Origin: Orobanche coerulescens
Taxonomy: Eukaryota > Streptophyta > Magnoliopsida > Lamiales > Orobanchaceae
Assembly (NCBI GenBank): GCA_033398695.1
Contig: CM065805.1
Location: 168,989,787 to 169,053,786, forward strand
Direction: 5' to 3'
DNA: 64,000 nt
The notes beneath the pieces were generated by a model, which was not told the DNA's origin, made no database searches, and worked only from the letters and a program-made list of their open reading frames with translations. A program made the translations under genes and the position numbers. Below, piece by piece: positions 45,234 to 54,527 of the stretch (position 1 is the first letter of the stretch; each line of letters starts with the position of its first letter).

Positions 45234-47210
45234 TCACTTATCCACTTTGACTAAAACGTCCTCTATCACACCCCTCGGATATTTGATGGATCTATCGGCC
45301 AATTGTAGAGAGACTGTCGTCGGCTTGGCTTCCCCAATCTCCAACTTTTTAAAAATAGAAAGGGGCATAAGATTTATACTGGCCCCGAGATCGCATAGGG
45401 CTCTCTCAAACGATGAATTTCCGATGATGCAAGGAATGGTGAAACTTCCCGGATCTCTCAATTTAGGTGGGAGTTTCTTTTGTAAAATAGCGCTGCACTC
45501 TTCCGTTAAAGCGACCGTCTCATATTCCTCGAGCTTTCGTTTATTGGATAAGATCTCTTTCATGAACTTGACGTAACTCGGCATCTGTTCCAATGCGTCG
45601 GCGAACGGAATGTTTATGTGCAATTTCTTGAAGACGTCTAGGAATTTTAAAAACTGCTTGTCCAGTTTTTGCTTTTGGAAACGCTGTGGGAATGGAATTT
45701 GAGGAGTGGGCTGAGTAGTCGATACTTCCTTTGGCTTAGGCGTCTCATCCTTTCCCTTCTCATTCTGCTCGATCGGCTGCTCTTTGTCATTAATAGGCTG
45801 CCCTTTCAACTCCTTTCCGCTTCGTAATTCGATCGCTTGCACATTTTCCTTGGATTTCACTTCGGCTGCGTTGGGGGCTGCACCTTGGGACCGAGAAGAC
45901 AATAAATTAGCAATCTGCCCCATTTGTGTTTCTAGATTTCGGATGGAGGTCGAATGATTTTGGAGAGTCGTCTCGGTGCGGGTCATGAATTGGCTTGTGT
46001 TAGCTGCCAATTGAGCAAGAGCATCCTCCAAAGATACCTTTGGTGATTGAGGGGGCTGCTGTGGTGGTTGCACGAAGTGAGGTTGTGGATCCTTCATAGC
46101 TTGCCCATTTCTCCATGGAAAATTTTGTTGATTCCTCCACCCTTGATTATAAGTGCTGGGATAAAAATTGCTTTGTCGATTTCCATTGGCTATGAATTGA
46201 GCTTGCTCCATCTGATGTTGCTCGAACGGATTTCCAAATTGACATTCCGCACTCGGGTGTGATCCGTTACACCAATTGCATGTCTCTATGGTAACGGGGG
46301 CTGGTGCGTGCGAAAATGTCTGGAGCTGTTGTGTCAAAGCGGCAACTTGAGCTGACAAGGTGGAAATCGGATCATTGCTCGAAACTTCCATGACTCTCTT
46401 CGGTGTCAATCTTTCCGATGGCCATTGGTATGCGTTTTCGGCCATATCTTCCAAAAGCACGTGAGCTTCGGCCATAGATTTTCCCATGAAGGTCCCACCG
46501 GAGGCCGCATCCACTAAAGTGCGTGTAGAAGCACTCAAACCACCATAAAACGTATGAAGCTGAAGCCAATCCGGAATGCCATGATGAGGGCACCTTCGAA
46601 GCAATTCTTTATATCGCTCCCACGCCTCGTGGAGCGATTCCATATCGAACTGGGCAAAAGTGGTTATCTCGTTTCTCAACCTCGCCGTCTTAGCTGGTGG
46701 GAAAAATTTTGCAAGGAAGGCTTGCACCAACCTCTCCCATGTTGTAATCGACCCCGGCGGTAAGGAATTTAACCAAAACTTTGCTTTATCCCTCAAAGAG
46801 AAAGGGAAAAGCCTCAATCGGATGGCATCGTCGGTGACACCATTAGTTTTGAAAGTATCGCATATCTCAAGGAATGAAGCAATGTGGGCATTCGGGTCGT
46901 CCTTCGGCAGTCCACAGAATGGGCTCGCCTGCACCATCTGAATAATGGCGGGCTTGATCTCAAAATTATTTGCTTGGATAGTAGAACGCCGAATTCCCGA
47001 AAAATTAGCGTTGACCTGCGGCATGGCATAATCCCGAAGAGCTAGTTCCGGTTGAACTTGCCGCACTTGGTTGTCTCCTCCTTGGATTACAATATTCTCG
47101 GCCATCTTGACCGTCGTCTGCAACTCTCTTTTCTCCTTCTTGTTCCTTCTTAGAGTGCGCTCGAGCTCGGTGTCCAAAGGTAGTAGGCCTTCGTTACCGA
47201 GTCTTCTCAT
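45234..47210 (-). CDS. gag: Athila-1 gag and start of protease (658 codons)
   Basis: The Met at 47210, about 120 bp after the PBS, begins MRRLGNEGLLPLD; open to TGA at 45231-45233. Capsid (Retrotrans_gag-type) words: ASFLEICDTFKTNGV, FSLRDKAKFWLNSLPPGSI, AFLAKFFPPAKTARLRNEI, HEAWERYKELLRRCPHHGI, residues about 105-225. A short Cys/His cluster CNWCNGSHPSAEC is at about residue 310, one residue short of a standard CCHC. A Gln/Pro-rich region follows, then the protease active site CDLGASINLMPLS near the C-terminus. The TGA falls in the protease-RT stretch at KVDK-stop-IFPDD. Confidence 0.93.
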   Translation of the reverse strand: MRRLGNEGLLPLDTELERTLRRNKKEKRELQTTVKMAENIVIQGGDNQVRQVQPELALRDYAMPQVNANFSGIRRSTIQANNFEIKPAIIQMVQASPFCGLPKDDPNAHIASFLEICDTFKTNGVTDDAIRLRLFPFSLRDKAKFWLNSLPPGSITTWERLVQAFLAKFFPPAKTARLRNEITTFAQFDMESLHEAWERYKELLRRCPHHGIPDWLQLHTFYGGLSASTRTLVDAASGGTFMGKSMAEAHVLLEDMAENAYQWPSERLTPKRVMEVSSNDPISTLSAQVAALTQQLQTFSHAPAPVTIETCNWCNGSHPSAECQFGNPFEQHQMEQAQFIANGNRQSNFYPSTYNQGWRNQQNFPWRNGQAMKDPQPHFVQPPQQPPQSPKVSLEDALAQLAANTSQFMTRTETTLQNHSTSIRNLETQMGQIANLLSSRSQGAAPNAAEVKSKENVQAIELRSGKELKGQPINDKEQPIEQNEKGKDETPKPKEVSTTQPTPQIPFPQRFQKQKLDKQFLKFLDVFKKLHINIPFADALEQMPSYVKFMKEILSNKRKLEEYETVALTEECSAILQKKLPPKLRDPGSFTIPCIIGNSSFERALCDLGASINLMPLSIFKKLEIGEAKPTTVSLQLADRSIKYPRGVIEDVLVKVDK

Positions 47211-47330
47211 GCACTACACGAAAGGTCCTGAAAGGAAAGACAAATAAACGAAATCAAATACACAAAAAATAAAAATAAAACGTTCAAATTAAGACTGGAA
47301 ATACTTAAATCGATATTAGAAAAAATTCAA

Positions 47331-47348
47331 TCCCCGGCAACGGCGCCA
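47331..47348 (-). other. Athila-1 primer binding site (tRNA-Asp type)
   Basis: Minus-strand TGGCGCCGTTGCCGGGGA, 18 bases, six bases from the 5' LTR. To my knowledge this is complementary to the 3' end of plant tRNA-Asp(GTC), the usual primer of Athila elements. It fixes the minus orientation. Confidence 0.92.
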
Positions 47349-47354
47349 AAAACT

Positions 47355-48666
47355 TGTTGCGATATTTCCTACACGCAAGTGCACGTCATCGTTTACAAGT
47401 AATAAAGTGATAAGTAGAGTATCGTTCCCACGAGGATTGAATCTCTAACTACCGACGTTTTCGTATTCCAATTTTATTTGAACAATCGAAGTTGGTTTTT
47501 TTTGAGATTAATAACTACAAGAATTAATAAAAGACTAAGCAGAAAACGATAGCTTGAATAAAAGGAATCAAATGATAAATAAGTCTAGGGTTCTGAATCC
47601 ACCTTAGTTTATTCGAATTTACTCTCGATTATCCGTAATAAATAATTTTCCCAATTTACTGAAGGCGGAGATTGCTAATATATTCTACCGCCTCTCCCGA
47701 GGTCAATAGATTTATCTAACGGCGACTAACGCACTCTATCCCTAGGTGAATTATCTCGTCGATAGGCAAAAAGCATGAAATCTCCTAAAGGCCACGTAGT
47801 TCCTATGAGTATATTCCTATCTCACGTAATAAACGGTCCTCACCAATAGTTCCTCACCAAATCTCCTCTCCGATTCAAGTGAATGATTAAATCAATACAA
47901 CTATTGGCCGATAATTGCAAGCATTAAACATAATTGGGAAAACTCAATAAAAAGGTAATAAATTGGATAATCTAAATCAATTCGTCAAAACAAAGGTTTC
48001 ATCAAAACCCTAGATTAGGGCTTTAGCGACATACTAAAAACCGAAAATACGTAATAAATAAACGAAAGCATAAAATTCAAACGCAGATGAAGCTCGATTC
48101 CTCCGTTCTTCGACTCCCGCCTTCGCCTTGAATTCTTCGCTTTCCTCCTCTTCTCTGTCTCCAAGCTTAAGCTCTCCTAGGTTTAGATTCAATGATTCCA
48201 AGATAATTAAATTAGGGTCTTAAACCCTATTTATAGCTCAGCACCTCCACAAATCGCGTCCGTATTAGTCGGTCGAAAATCAAGCTTCAAATCAAAAATC
48301 CGCGGCACACACTACCGCCAAGTGTGCCGCGGCTCACTAGACTCGTGCCGCGCACATCGCCAAAAGCCGAATGCACAGGCGTAAATAAATTCTTACGTGC
48401 CGCGGCTCACTGTGTTGTGCCGCGCACGTAGCAGTACACTTACTCGCCCTTCGGCTGGTGTCTTCCTGTGCCGCGGCTCAGATTCCTTGTGCCGCGGCTC
48501 AGAGTCCAGTTTTGCCGTCTTCGCCCGTTTTGCCTCGTTTTAGCTTCCGGACTTCAATTTCCTGTCAATCATACAAAATTAAGGCATTAAAAGCTCATTT
48601 AGATGATTTCACTCACCAAAACACTACAAAATAAAGATGAATAAGCGTATAAAAATACGCCTAACA
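47355..48666 (-). repeat. Athila-1 5' LTR (1,312 bp)
   Basis: Partner of 38127-39458, 20 bp shorter. Before about 47820 and after about 48460 the two are almost identical; between, this copy tends to read CG where the other reads CAG, CTG, CCG or CGG. Promoter region at 48228-48495. Confidence 0.95.
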
Positions 48667-48671
48667 TATAC

Positions 48672-49465
48672 CCCATGTCTAGCAACTCTTCCAACTGTTT
48701 CTTCAACTCAAGCATCTCGGTAGGCACCATACGGTATGGCATCTTAGAAATCGGTGCTGCACCCGGCTCTAAATCCACAGTAAACTCAACCTCTCGGTCT
48801 GGCGGCAAACCCGACAACTCGTCTGGAAAGACGTCAGGATACTCACACACTATTGGAATAGATGATAGCTCGACTCCCCCTTCTTCCGATCTCAAATCAT
48901 AACACCAATAACCCGTGCAACCTCCTCGAAGAAGTCTCACCGCTTTCAAAGCACTGATCAGGAATCTCTAGCTACTCCGCTTATGCCCCACAAAAGAATG
49001 CTCGGTATCGTTAGAGGCTAACATCGAAATGATTCTCGTTCTATAATTCATGATCGCCCCTTGACTGTCCAGCCAATCCTCACCAAGAATCAGATCCTCG
49101 TCTTTAATATATACCGCAATCAGATTAGAAGGCCAATCCTTCCCCGCGATACTCACCGGAAAATCTCTAATCTCATGATCCGCCATGATGTTATCCCCAC
49201 TAGGCAGTTTAACAACAAATGGTTCACATGCAACTAGGCAATCAATATGCAGACGATGCACACAATCCATAGATATGAAAGAATGTGTAGCACCAGAATC
49301 GAATAACACGGAAACAGGATGGTCAAGGATGTGAACGGTACCTGTATCCACCGTCCCGTCGGGATCTCCAGATCGTCTCATCTCATACACACGGGGCGGA
49401 ACAGACCCCGCACTAGAAGCTCCCCCTCTAGAAGGCTGCCCGCGTCCTCGACCTCTACCAAAACT
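48672..49465 (-). pseudogene. pol: Tekay-C protease and RT N-terminus
   Basis: One frame from 49465 down to the Athila-1 junction. VYEMRRSGDPDG, protease active site VLFDSGATHSFISM with intact Asp-Ser-Gly (about 49290-49310), LILGEDWLDSQGAIMNY. A TAG at 48968-48970 interrupts GHKRSS-stop-RFLISALK. Then VELSSIPIVCEYPDVFPDELSGLPPDREVEF, ISKMPYRMVPTEMLELKKQLEELLDMG, where Athila-1 begins. Continues at 38126. Confidence 0.9.
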
Positions 49466-50625
49466 CTACTGTGGCTGAGAAACTGTTGGTGCCTGATTCA
49501 CGCTCGGTTCTCCCGCAGCTAGGGCTGATATCTGAGTAACTGGTGCCCGAACTGCATCCGTACAATACTTAGCACGATGTCCCATCCGACCGCAAGCAAG
49601 ACACTGAATTGGGACAACCACAGTTAAAATAGGTAGGACCACGAACGGAACCAGTAGGAGTAGACTTACAACTGTTTCCTCACCCAAATAACGGGGACTG
49701 ATTCCCGAAGACTCGCGAACCAGACTGATCCTTCGGATACCCACCAGACCTGCCTCCCGAAAACTGACTGGAGGTCTTGTGTTTCTTTCCCTCGGTTGCC
49801 GTCTCTGTCGTAGAAAACGACATCTCATAAGCCATTGCCTTGTTTTAATAATCTTTCAGAGTTGTACATCTGAGACCAGACATGTAGTGACGAACCCTCA
49901 GCTTCATCCGCATGTCAAAGTGGCGGATCTTGTCTAACTCGTCTCGGACCTAGTTTTCACATAATGAAGTTGTTGGTTGTATTCCTTGATTGCCTGCGAA
50001 ATCTGAACATCCTGGGGCTTAGCCTCAAAGAAGGCTCGGATCCTCTCCTTTTTAATTGTCCACAGACAAAATTCGTCCTTCATCACCTCTCGGAACTCTG
50101 CCCATGTGGCTGCCCGGTCACGCAGTTTCACCGCTTGCCACCACGTTGCCGCCTCCTTGGCGAGGAAGTACTGAGCGATGGGTACCTTCCTCTCCTCAGG
50201 GCAGTCAGCCGCCTCGAACACTTTATCCATCTCAAATAACCAACTCTCCCAACCGGAAGGGTCGTAAGTACCATCAAACTGCGGAAGACGCATACGAATC
50301 ACGTCCTGAAGTAACTTATCATTGCCAGATCTAGTAGGCGGAACCGGGTTAGCATTAGCTTGGCCGACCAAGACGGTCTGAGTCAGTAGCGTCATCTGGT
50401 TCGCTACTTACTGCAAAATATTCGCCACTCCGATATTCTCATGAGCATTACTGGAGGTAGCAGACTAATCCTGCTGGCCTCCGGAACTAGGTGGAACACT
50501 ATTCGACAAGGAGGGCATTACCGAATTAGTTCCCGAGTTATCGGACGTGGTCGCCCCACCGGCTGCACCACGTCCCCTACCGCGTCCACGACCGCGTCCG
50601 CATCCTCTACCAGCAGGTATTCTGA
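49466..50625 (-). pseudogene. gag: Tekay-C gag
   Basis: RG-rich start near 50625 with its first Met apparently lost (ATACCTGCTGG where ATGCC.. would be expected). Stops fall near 50465 and 50410. The capsid region is open at 50395-49934 (LPQFDGTYDPSGWESWLFEMDKVF, IAQYFLAKEAATWWQAVKL, SQAIKEYNQQL). Two shifts follow, the intervening reading being LRVRHYMSGLR-like. One knuckle, CLACGRMGHRAKYC, is intact at about 49562-49605. A TAG at 49466 parts it from the protease. Confidence 0.87.
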
Positions 50626-50840
50626 AGAAGTAATGGGTAAGTACAGTTCAATGCAAAACGAAACAAAATAGCAAGAAGGGAATAGAACAGAACAACGTAA
50701 CGAGTCAAGTTAGGAAAACTTACAGCACCGGCATACCGAGATGATGGCGTAGCAGTGATACTGTTCAAAAACGACACTCAACTAGACCCAAATAACCGAC
50801 AGACTAGGTATCCATAAACCTAAGCTCTGATACCATATTC
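50626..50840 (-). other. Tekay-C leader and primer binding site
   Basis: Minus-strand TGGTATCAGAGCTTAGG at about 50819-50835, five bases from the LTR end, is an intact initiator-Met PBS. The short leader has no gene. Confidence 0.88.
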
Positions 50841-51220
50841 TGTAACACCCCCAAGACGATCAGGGCATATTACAGTGCCGTGGACCCCACACATTGGAAT
50901 CCACCAGGCTAACGTACCAACACGACATTCGACAAAGACAAACACCATTAACACACAGACAATTTCTCAATCCACGACATTCAAAACAAAGACCGAAATT
51001 GACAATACAATTCGACATTAAATCCACTCCCAAAATGGGTACACAATATTAATAAACTTAAGAGAGAAGTACTCGAGTACTTAAGCAAATGGCATAATAA
51101 ATAAACTCCATAACAAAACACCAACGGACAACCAATGAACACAATAACGCTTGCCCATCATCCTCGTACGGCTCGCATGCTCGTTTGCTTCCATGCCCTG
51201 TACCTGAAATACAAAAGTAT

Positions 51221-51264
51221 TTCCCCCATTTAAGGGGTTAGCGACAACTGCTAGTGCAAGTATA
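51221..51264 (-). other. Conserved two-stem hairpin in the Tekay-C LTR
   Basis: On the minus strand, CTTGCACTAGCAGTTGTCGCTAAC gives a TAGC/GCTA stem; CCCC-TTAAAT-GGGG follows. Same order and place as in Tekay-A and Tekay-B, with other bases in stem and loop. Confidence 0.55.
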
Positions 51265-51417
51265 ATCCATTTGAACTACCATTCTAATCATATGAAATAT
51301 GCGCCAAAAACATTTTTAGAAAAACATTTATATTCCGGAATATTTATGGTGCACAAGCACAAAACACATTTCTCCAACAAAACAATTCAAAGTTAACCGT
51401 TTGTACGAGACTCACAG

Positions 51418-51532
51418 CCACCGTACCCCGCAGAGCCCCGTCGGACATCCCTGGGTGGTTAACCATAGTTCGTGATACGCACACTCACGGCAATACGTAT
51501 CCCTAGAGGCCCCGTCGGACCGTCCCTAGGTG
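51418..51532 (-). repeat. Tandem duplication in the Tekay-C LTR
   Basis: Two units with AGAGCCCCGTCGGACATCCCTGGGTG and AGAGGCCCCGTCGGACCGTCCCTAGGTG, about 75 bp apart, correspond to the pairs at 4306 and 30201. Confidence 0.6.
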
Positions 51533-52773
51533 AACATACACATATCCATCCATACAACCACGAAAAGCCATAATTTAAATATAAGAATGCATAAACAAAT
51601 GTAAAGTACTTGCCTTTGAGACATCTTCGAAGAATCGGGAATGAATAAAGACTACGAACGATCCGGATAGAAAACGACGGTTCCTAAATGATGCATTAAC
51701 ATAACTCAGTCCTAACGGACAACAATAATTGAATAGAATACGTCCATAACCTCGATTACAAGCTAAGACAATATACGTTCAATCGATACGGGCGAAGGTT
51801 TATGCAAAATCTCCACGAATCGATAATTCGTGGATTAAACTTGATGAAATCGGATTAGGAATCACCCAATAACAACAATTGGTAAGGAATAGTACAACAT
51901 ACTTGAACAATTCGAGATTAATCAAGCAAAACCCGAAAAAAAATTGACAAAGTTAGGGTTCTAAGCCATTTACCTTGGATTTGGACGGTGGAAGATAATT
52001 ACTTAGAAGATGATATGCTCCTATGATCTCACAGTGATGAAGGATGACGAAAATACGGATTGGAAGTGATGGAATCGCCCTCTATGCGTCGCCCGACGAA
52101 GAAAACGAAGAAAGTAAATGAAAAGAATGAGTTCTGACCTCTGCCCGCTGTCTTAAAACAGCGGGCTGTTACGGACGTAACAGGGGCTTCCTTACGGCCG
52201 TAACAAGGCCAACATTATGGCCGTAATGAATGGAGTGTTACGGCCGTAACACCCTACTGGACAGCAGTCTAAGAAGGTGATGTCCGAACTGTCCCGGACG
52301 ACTCCGAAACTCGGACGTGCTATCGAACCAAAAATATGGTTACAAAGTATTCTCGATGACAAATCTGAGCGTTAAAAGTAAACACAATTCCGATTCCATG
52401 AAGGTTCGAAATTCGACGACGAAAGTAAATTTCCCTTAAGTTTAAGGAAATTACAAAGCGGCCCAAACGCTCGAAAATCATGATACGACGTCGGATTGGC
52501 AAATCGAAACTCACAACACGAACAACTCAACCATACGAACTTATGTAAACAAAGAAACAACAAAAACGATTGAGTTTAGCAAGAATCGAACGTACATACG
52601 GCAAAACATAACATAGAATGGAATTATGTGAAAACATCTCTGAAACTCAGCCAAATGGAAAAACTCCAAGAATTACGTTGATTCAAAATGTCGAACCGGT
52701 TACAAGCAAGTCGATAAAAATAGACATACACCAAAATAGAAACTGCTAAAAATGGAAAGGTACGGATATTACA

Positions 52774-52893
52774 TTATGCCTCTTGGGCAAAACAAGTACT
52801 TCATCTAACGTTAAAATAAAACCGGATTCCAAACCCAGTAGGAGTGATCCAATATCAGTTGCCTCGACACTTTGTCCACTTCCGATAGTGACC
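52774..52893 (-). pseudogene. Fragment of a second Copia-1-family element (protease region)
   Basis: Resembles 24325-24430 (TTATGCCNCTTGGGCAA, GGATTCCAAA, AGTGATCC, ATATCNGTTGC, CGACACT). It is the host into which Tekay-C inserted on its left and Sire-2 on its right. Only 120 bp remain. Confidence 0.8.
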
Positions 52894-54296
52894 TGTAGGT
52901 CACAAGTCGTCCAGGAACAAGTCTAGAGGGGGAGTGAATAGACTTGTTGAAACTCTTAAACTCTTTTTCTCAAAGAGTGAGTTTCTTCAGCTGATAGGTA
53001 AGCAAATGACTTGGAGTCATTTGTTCTTAATATGTGCGGAAGTCAGCTGATGACGAATATAAAGCAACTAATGAAACACTTAACAATGAATGCAGCAGTT
53101 AAAATAAGATGCTATAAGATAGTAAAGAACGCAGGCAATTATAATGGTCTCAGAGGTGGGGTAATCCTCTACTAATCCACTTTTCTCCAAACCAGTTGGA
53201 GATGAATTCACTATAATTCTCAACCAGTGATAAATATTACAGTGATTCAAACAAAACTACAACAGCTTCCAACCAGTGGAAATTCGTGCCGTTGTACCAC
53301 ACTACTTTCTTGCACCTCTTGATCCTTGATCCTTGGATGCCTTTACAGTCTCTTAACTTCAACCAGTGAAGTACCCCGAACTCAGGATTATAGACAAGAG
53401 TTTTTGTCTTCTCCAACTAAGAGCTTCTTTAAGTATGAACTTTTTAGAACCGCTCTTTTCACGATGCTGTATTTTGCTTTTTGATTGCTTGAATGCTTTG
53501 ATCGCTTGAAAGTATGTTCGCACCGGTAGTTGCTCAACTTCAAATCTTCGGATATATAGGTGTTTATCCATGAGCATTCCTTCATAGCCGTTGCAAATCT
53601 GTAACAAATCAGTCCGTTGGAGGGAGACTTCTTTGTTTATTCTTTTCTGAACGTTGCAAGGCTGGATTCCCATATTTTAATCTATCTTCCGACCGTTGTG
53701 AAGACTTCTGCATGTGATGCGCCGAATCTTTGGAATATAAAACATTTAAAGTCTTCAAGGTGGGTCTGGATAGCTTATTTAATTCATATCTTTTGAGGGA
53801 ATCACTCCAATTTGTCTCTTCACGTTGCATGTGACTTTCCGTAATACTTGACTTTTCAACGCATGCTGACGTGGACTTGGAGTACTTGGCTGATCTCGAC
53901 TAGGCTGATATGCAGTTAACTTCTCTGCAGTCTGGTCTTCTCTTATGTTCCCAGTTTAGGATTTGTCTGATCAGGTGACTTGTCTGAGGTACCTTGGTTG
54001 CAGTCTGGTCAAACATCCCTGATAATTTTTGTTGACCAGAACTACTCTGACTTGACTCGGATGTACCTCTCTGATGAACTTAGCTGATGTTCAGTACTTA
54101 GCCGATTTTTAGCCTAACTTATTTTTAGCCTATAGAAAATACTCATTTGGTTCTTCTTTACATTTTTCCAAGTTTTATACTTAACATATTTGGCCTATGG
54201 AAGATACTCATTTGGTTCTTCCTTACATTTTGCCAAGTAATAAACATTTGAATTTATATTAATGACATCATCAAAATCTAACAATTATTCCTAACA
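52894..54296 (-). repeat. Sire-2 3' LTR (1,403 bp)
   Basis: TGTAGGTCACAAGTCG..TTATTCCTAACA in plus coordinates; the first 372 bp match 63629-64000 with few differences. A TATA-like CCTATATATCC is on the minus strand at about 53551-53560. GCAGTCTGGTC occurs twice (about 53929 and 54000). CpG palindrome arrays like those in the other LTRs are absent. Confidence 0.9.
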
Positions 54297-54527
54297 AATT
54301 CCCCCTATTTTGATGATGGCAAAACTTAAGGAAATATTCAACTGAACAAGTCTGCACTTGAGTGCAAGACACAAACTAAAATCAGTCTTATTTTTGAGAC
54401 AACTAGAAATTGTCATTCAAAAGACTGTATATATTAATTTTCTGTTGATTACAAGTACATGGCTTGAATAGAATGAATACAGAAAAATTAATCAATTACA
54501 AAAGTTACAGTTACATCCAAAAAAAAA
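54297..54527 (-). other. Sire-2 polypurine tract and 3' region
   Basis: Minus-strand CATCAAAATAGGGGGAATT abuts the LTR. Between it and the third ORF there is nothing recognisable. Confidence 0.85.

Larger units (their letters stand above)
38127..48666 (-). mobile_element. Athila-1: Ty3/gypsy Athila-type element, minus strand (10,540 bp)
   Basis: LTRs TGTTGCGATATTTCC..CGCCTAACA (plus coordinates) flanked by a perfect TSD, TATAC, at 38122-38126 and 48667-48671. It contains a tRNA-Asp PBS, gag, protease, RT with FMDDF, RNase H, integrase, a 2.4-kb non-coding stretch where Athila elements usually carry an env-like ORF, and a GTTTGGGGGTATT polypurine tract. The insertion lies in the RT of Tekay-C. 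Confidence 0.95.
34170..52773 (-). mobile_element. Tekay-C: Ty3/gypsy chromovirus, minus strand, split by Athila-1
   Basis: 5' LTR 50841-52773, PBS 50824-50835, gag, protease and RT start 48672-50625, Athila-1 insertion 38127-48666, rest of RT, RNase H, integrase and chromodomain 35413-38126, polypurine tract, truncated 3' LTR to 34170. The chromodomain and LTR length fit Tekay/Del. The right end abuts a Copia-1-family fragment; the left LTR end is lost, so no TSD can be shown. Confidence 0.9.
50841..52773 (-). repeat. Tekay-C 5' LTR (1,933 bp)
   Basis: In plus coordinates TGTAACACCCCC..ACGGATATTACA. It carries the hairpin at 51221-51264, tandem GGCCCCGTCGGAC units at 51418-51532, and CGGCCG palindromes at 52168-52250 (two perfect, two decayed). 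I see only a weak TATA-like TTTAAGA downstream of the palindromes. No gene. Confidence 0.93.
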
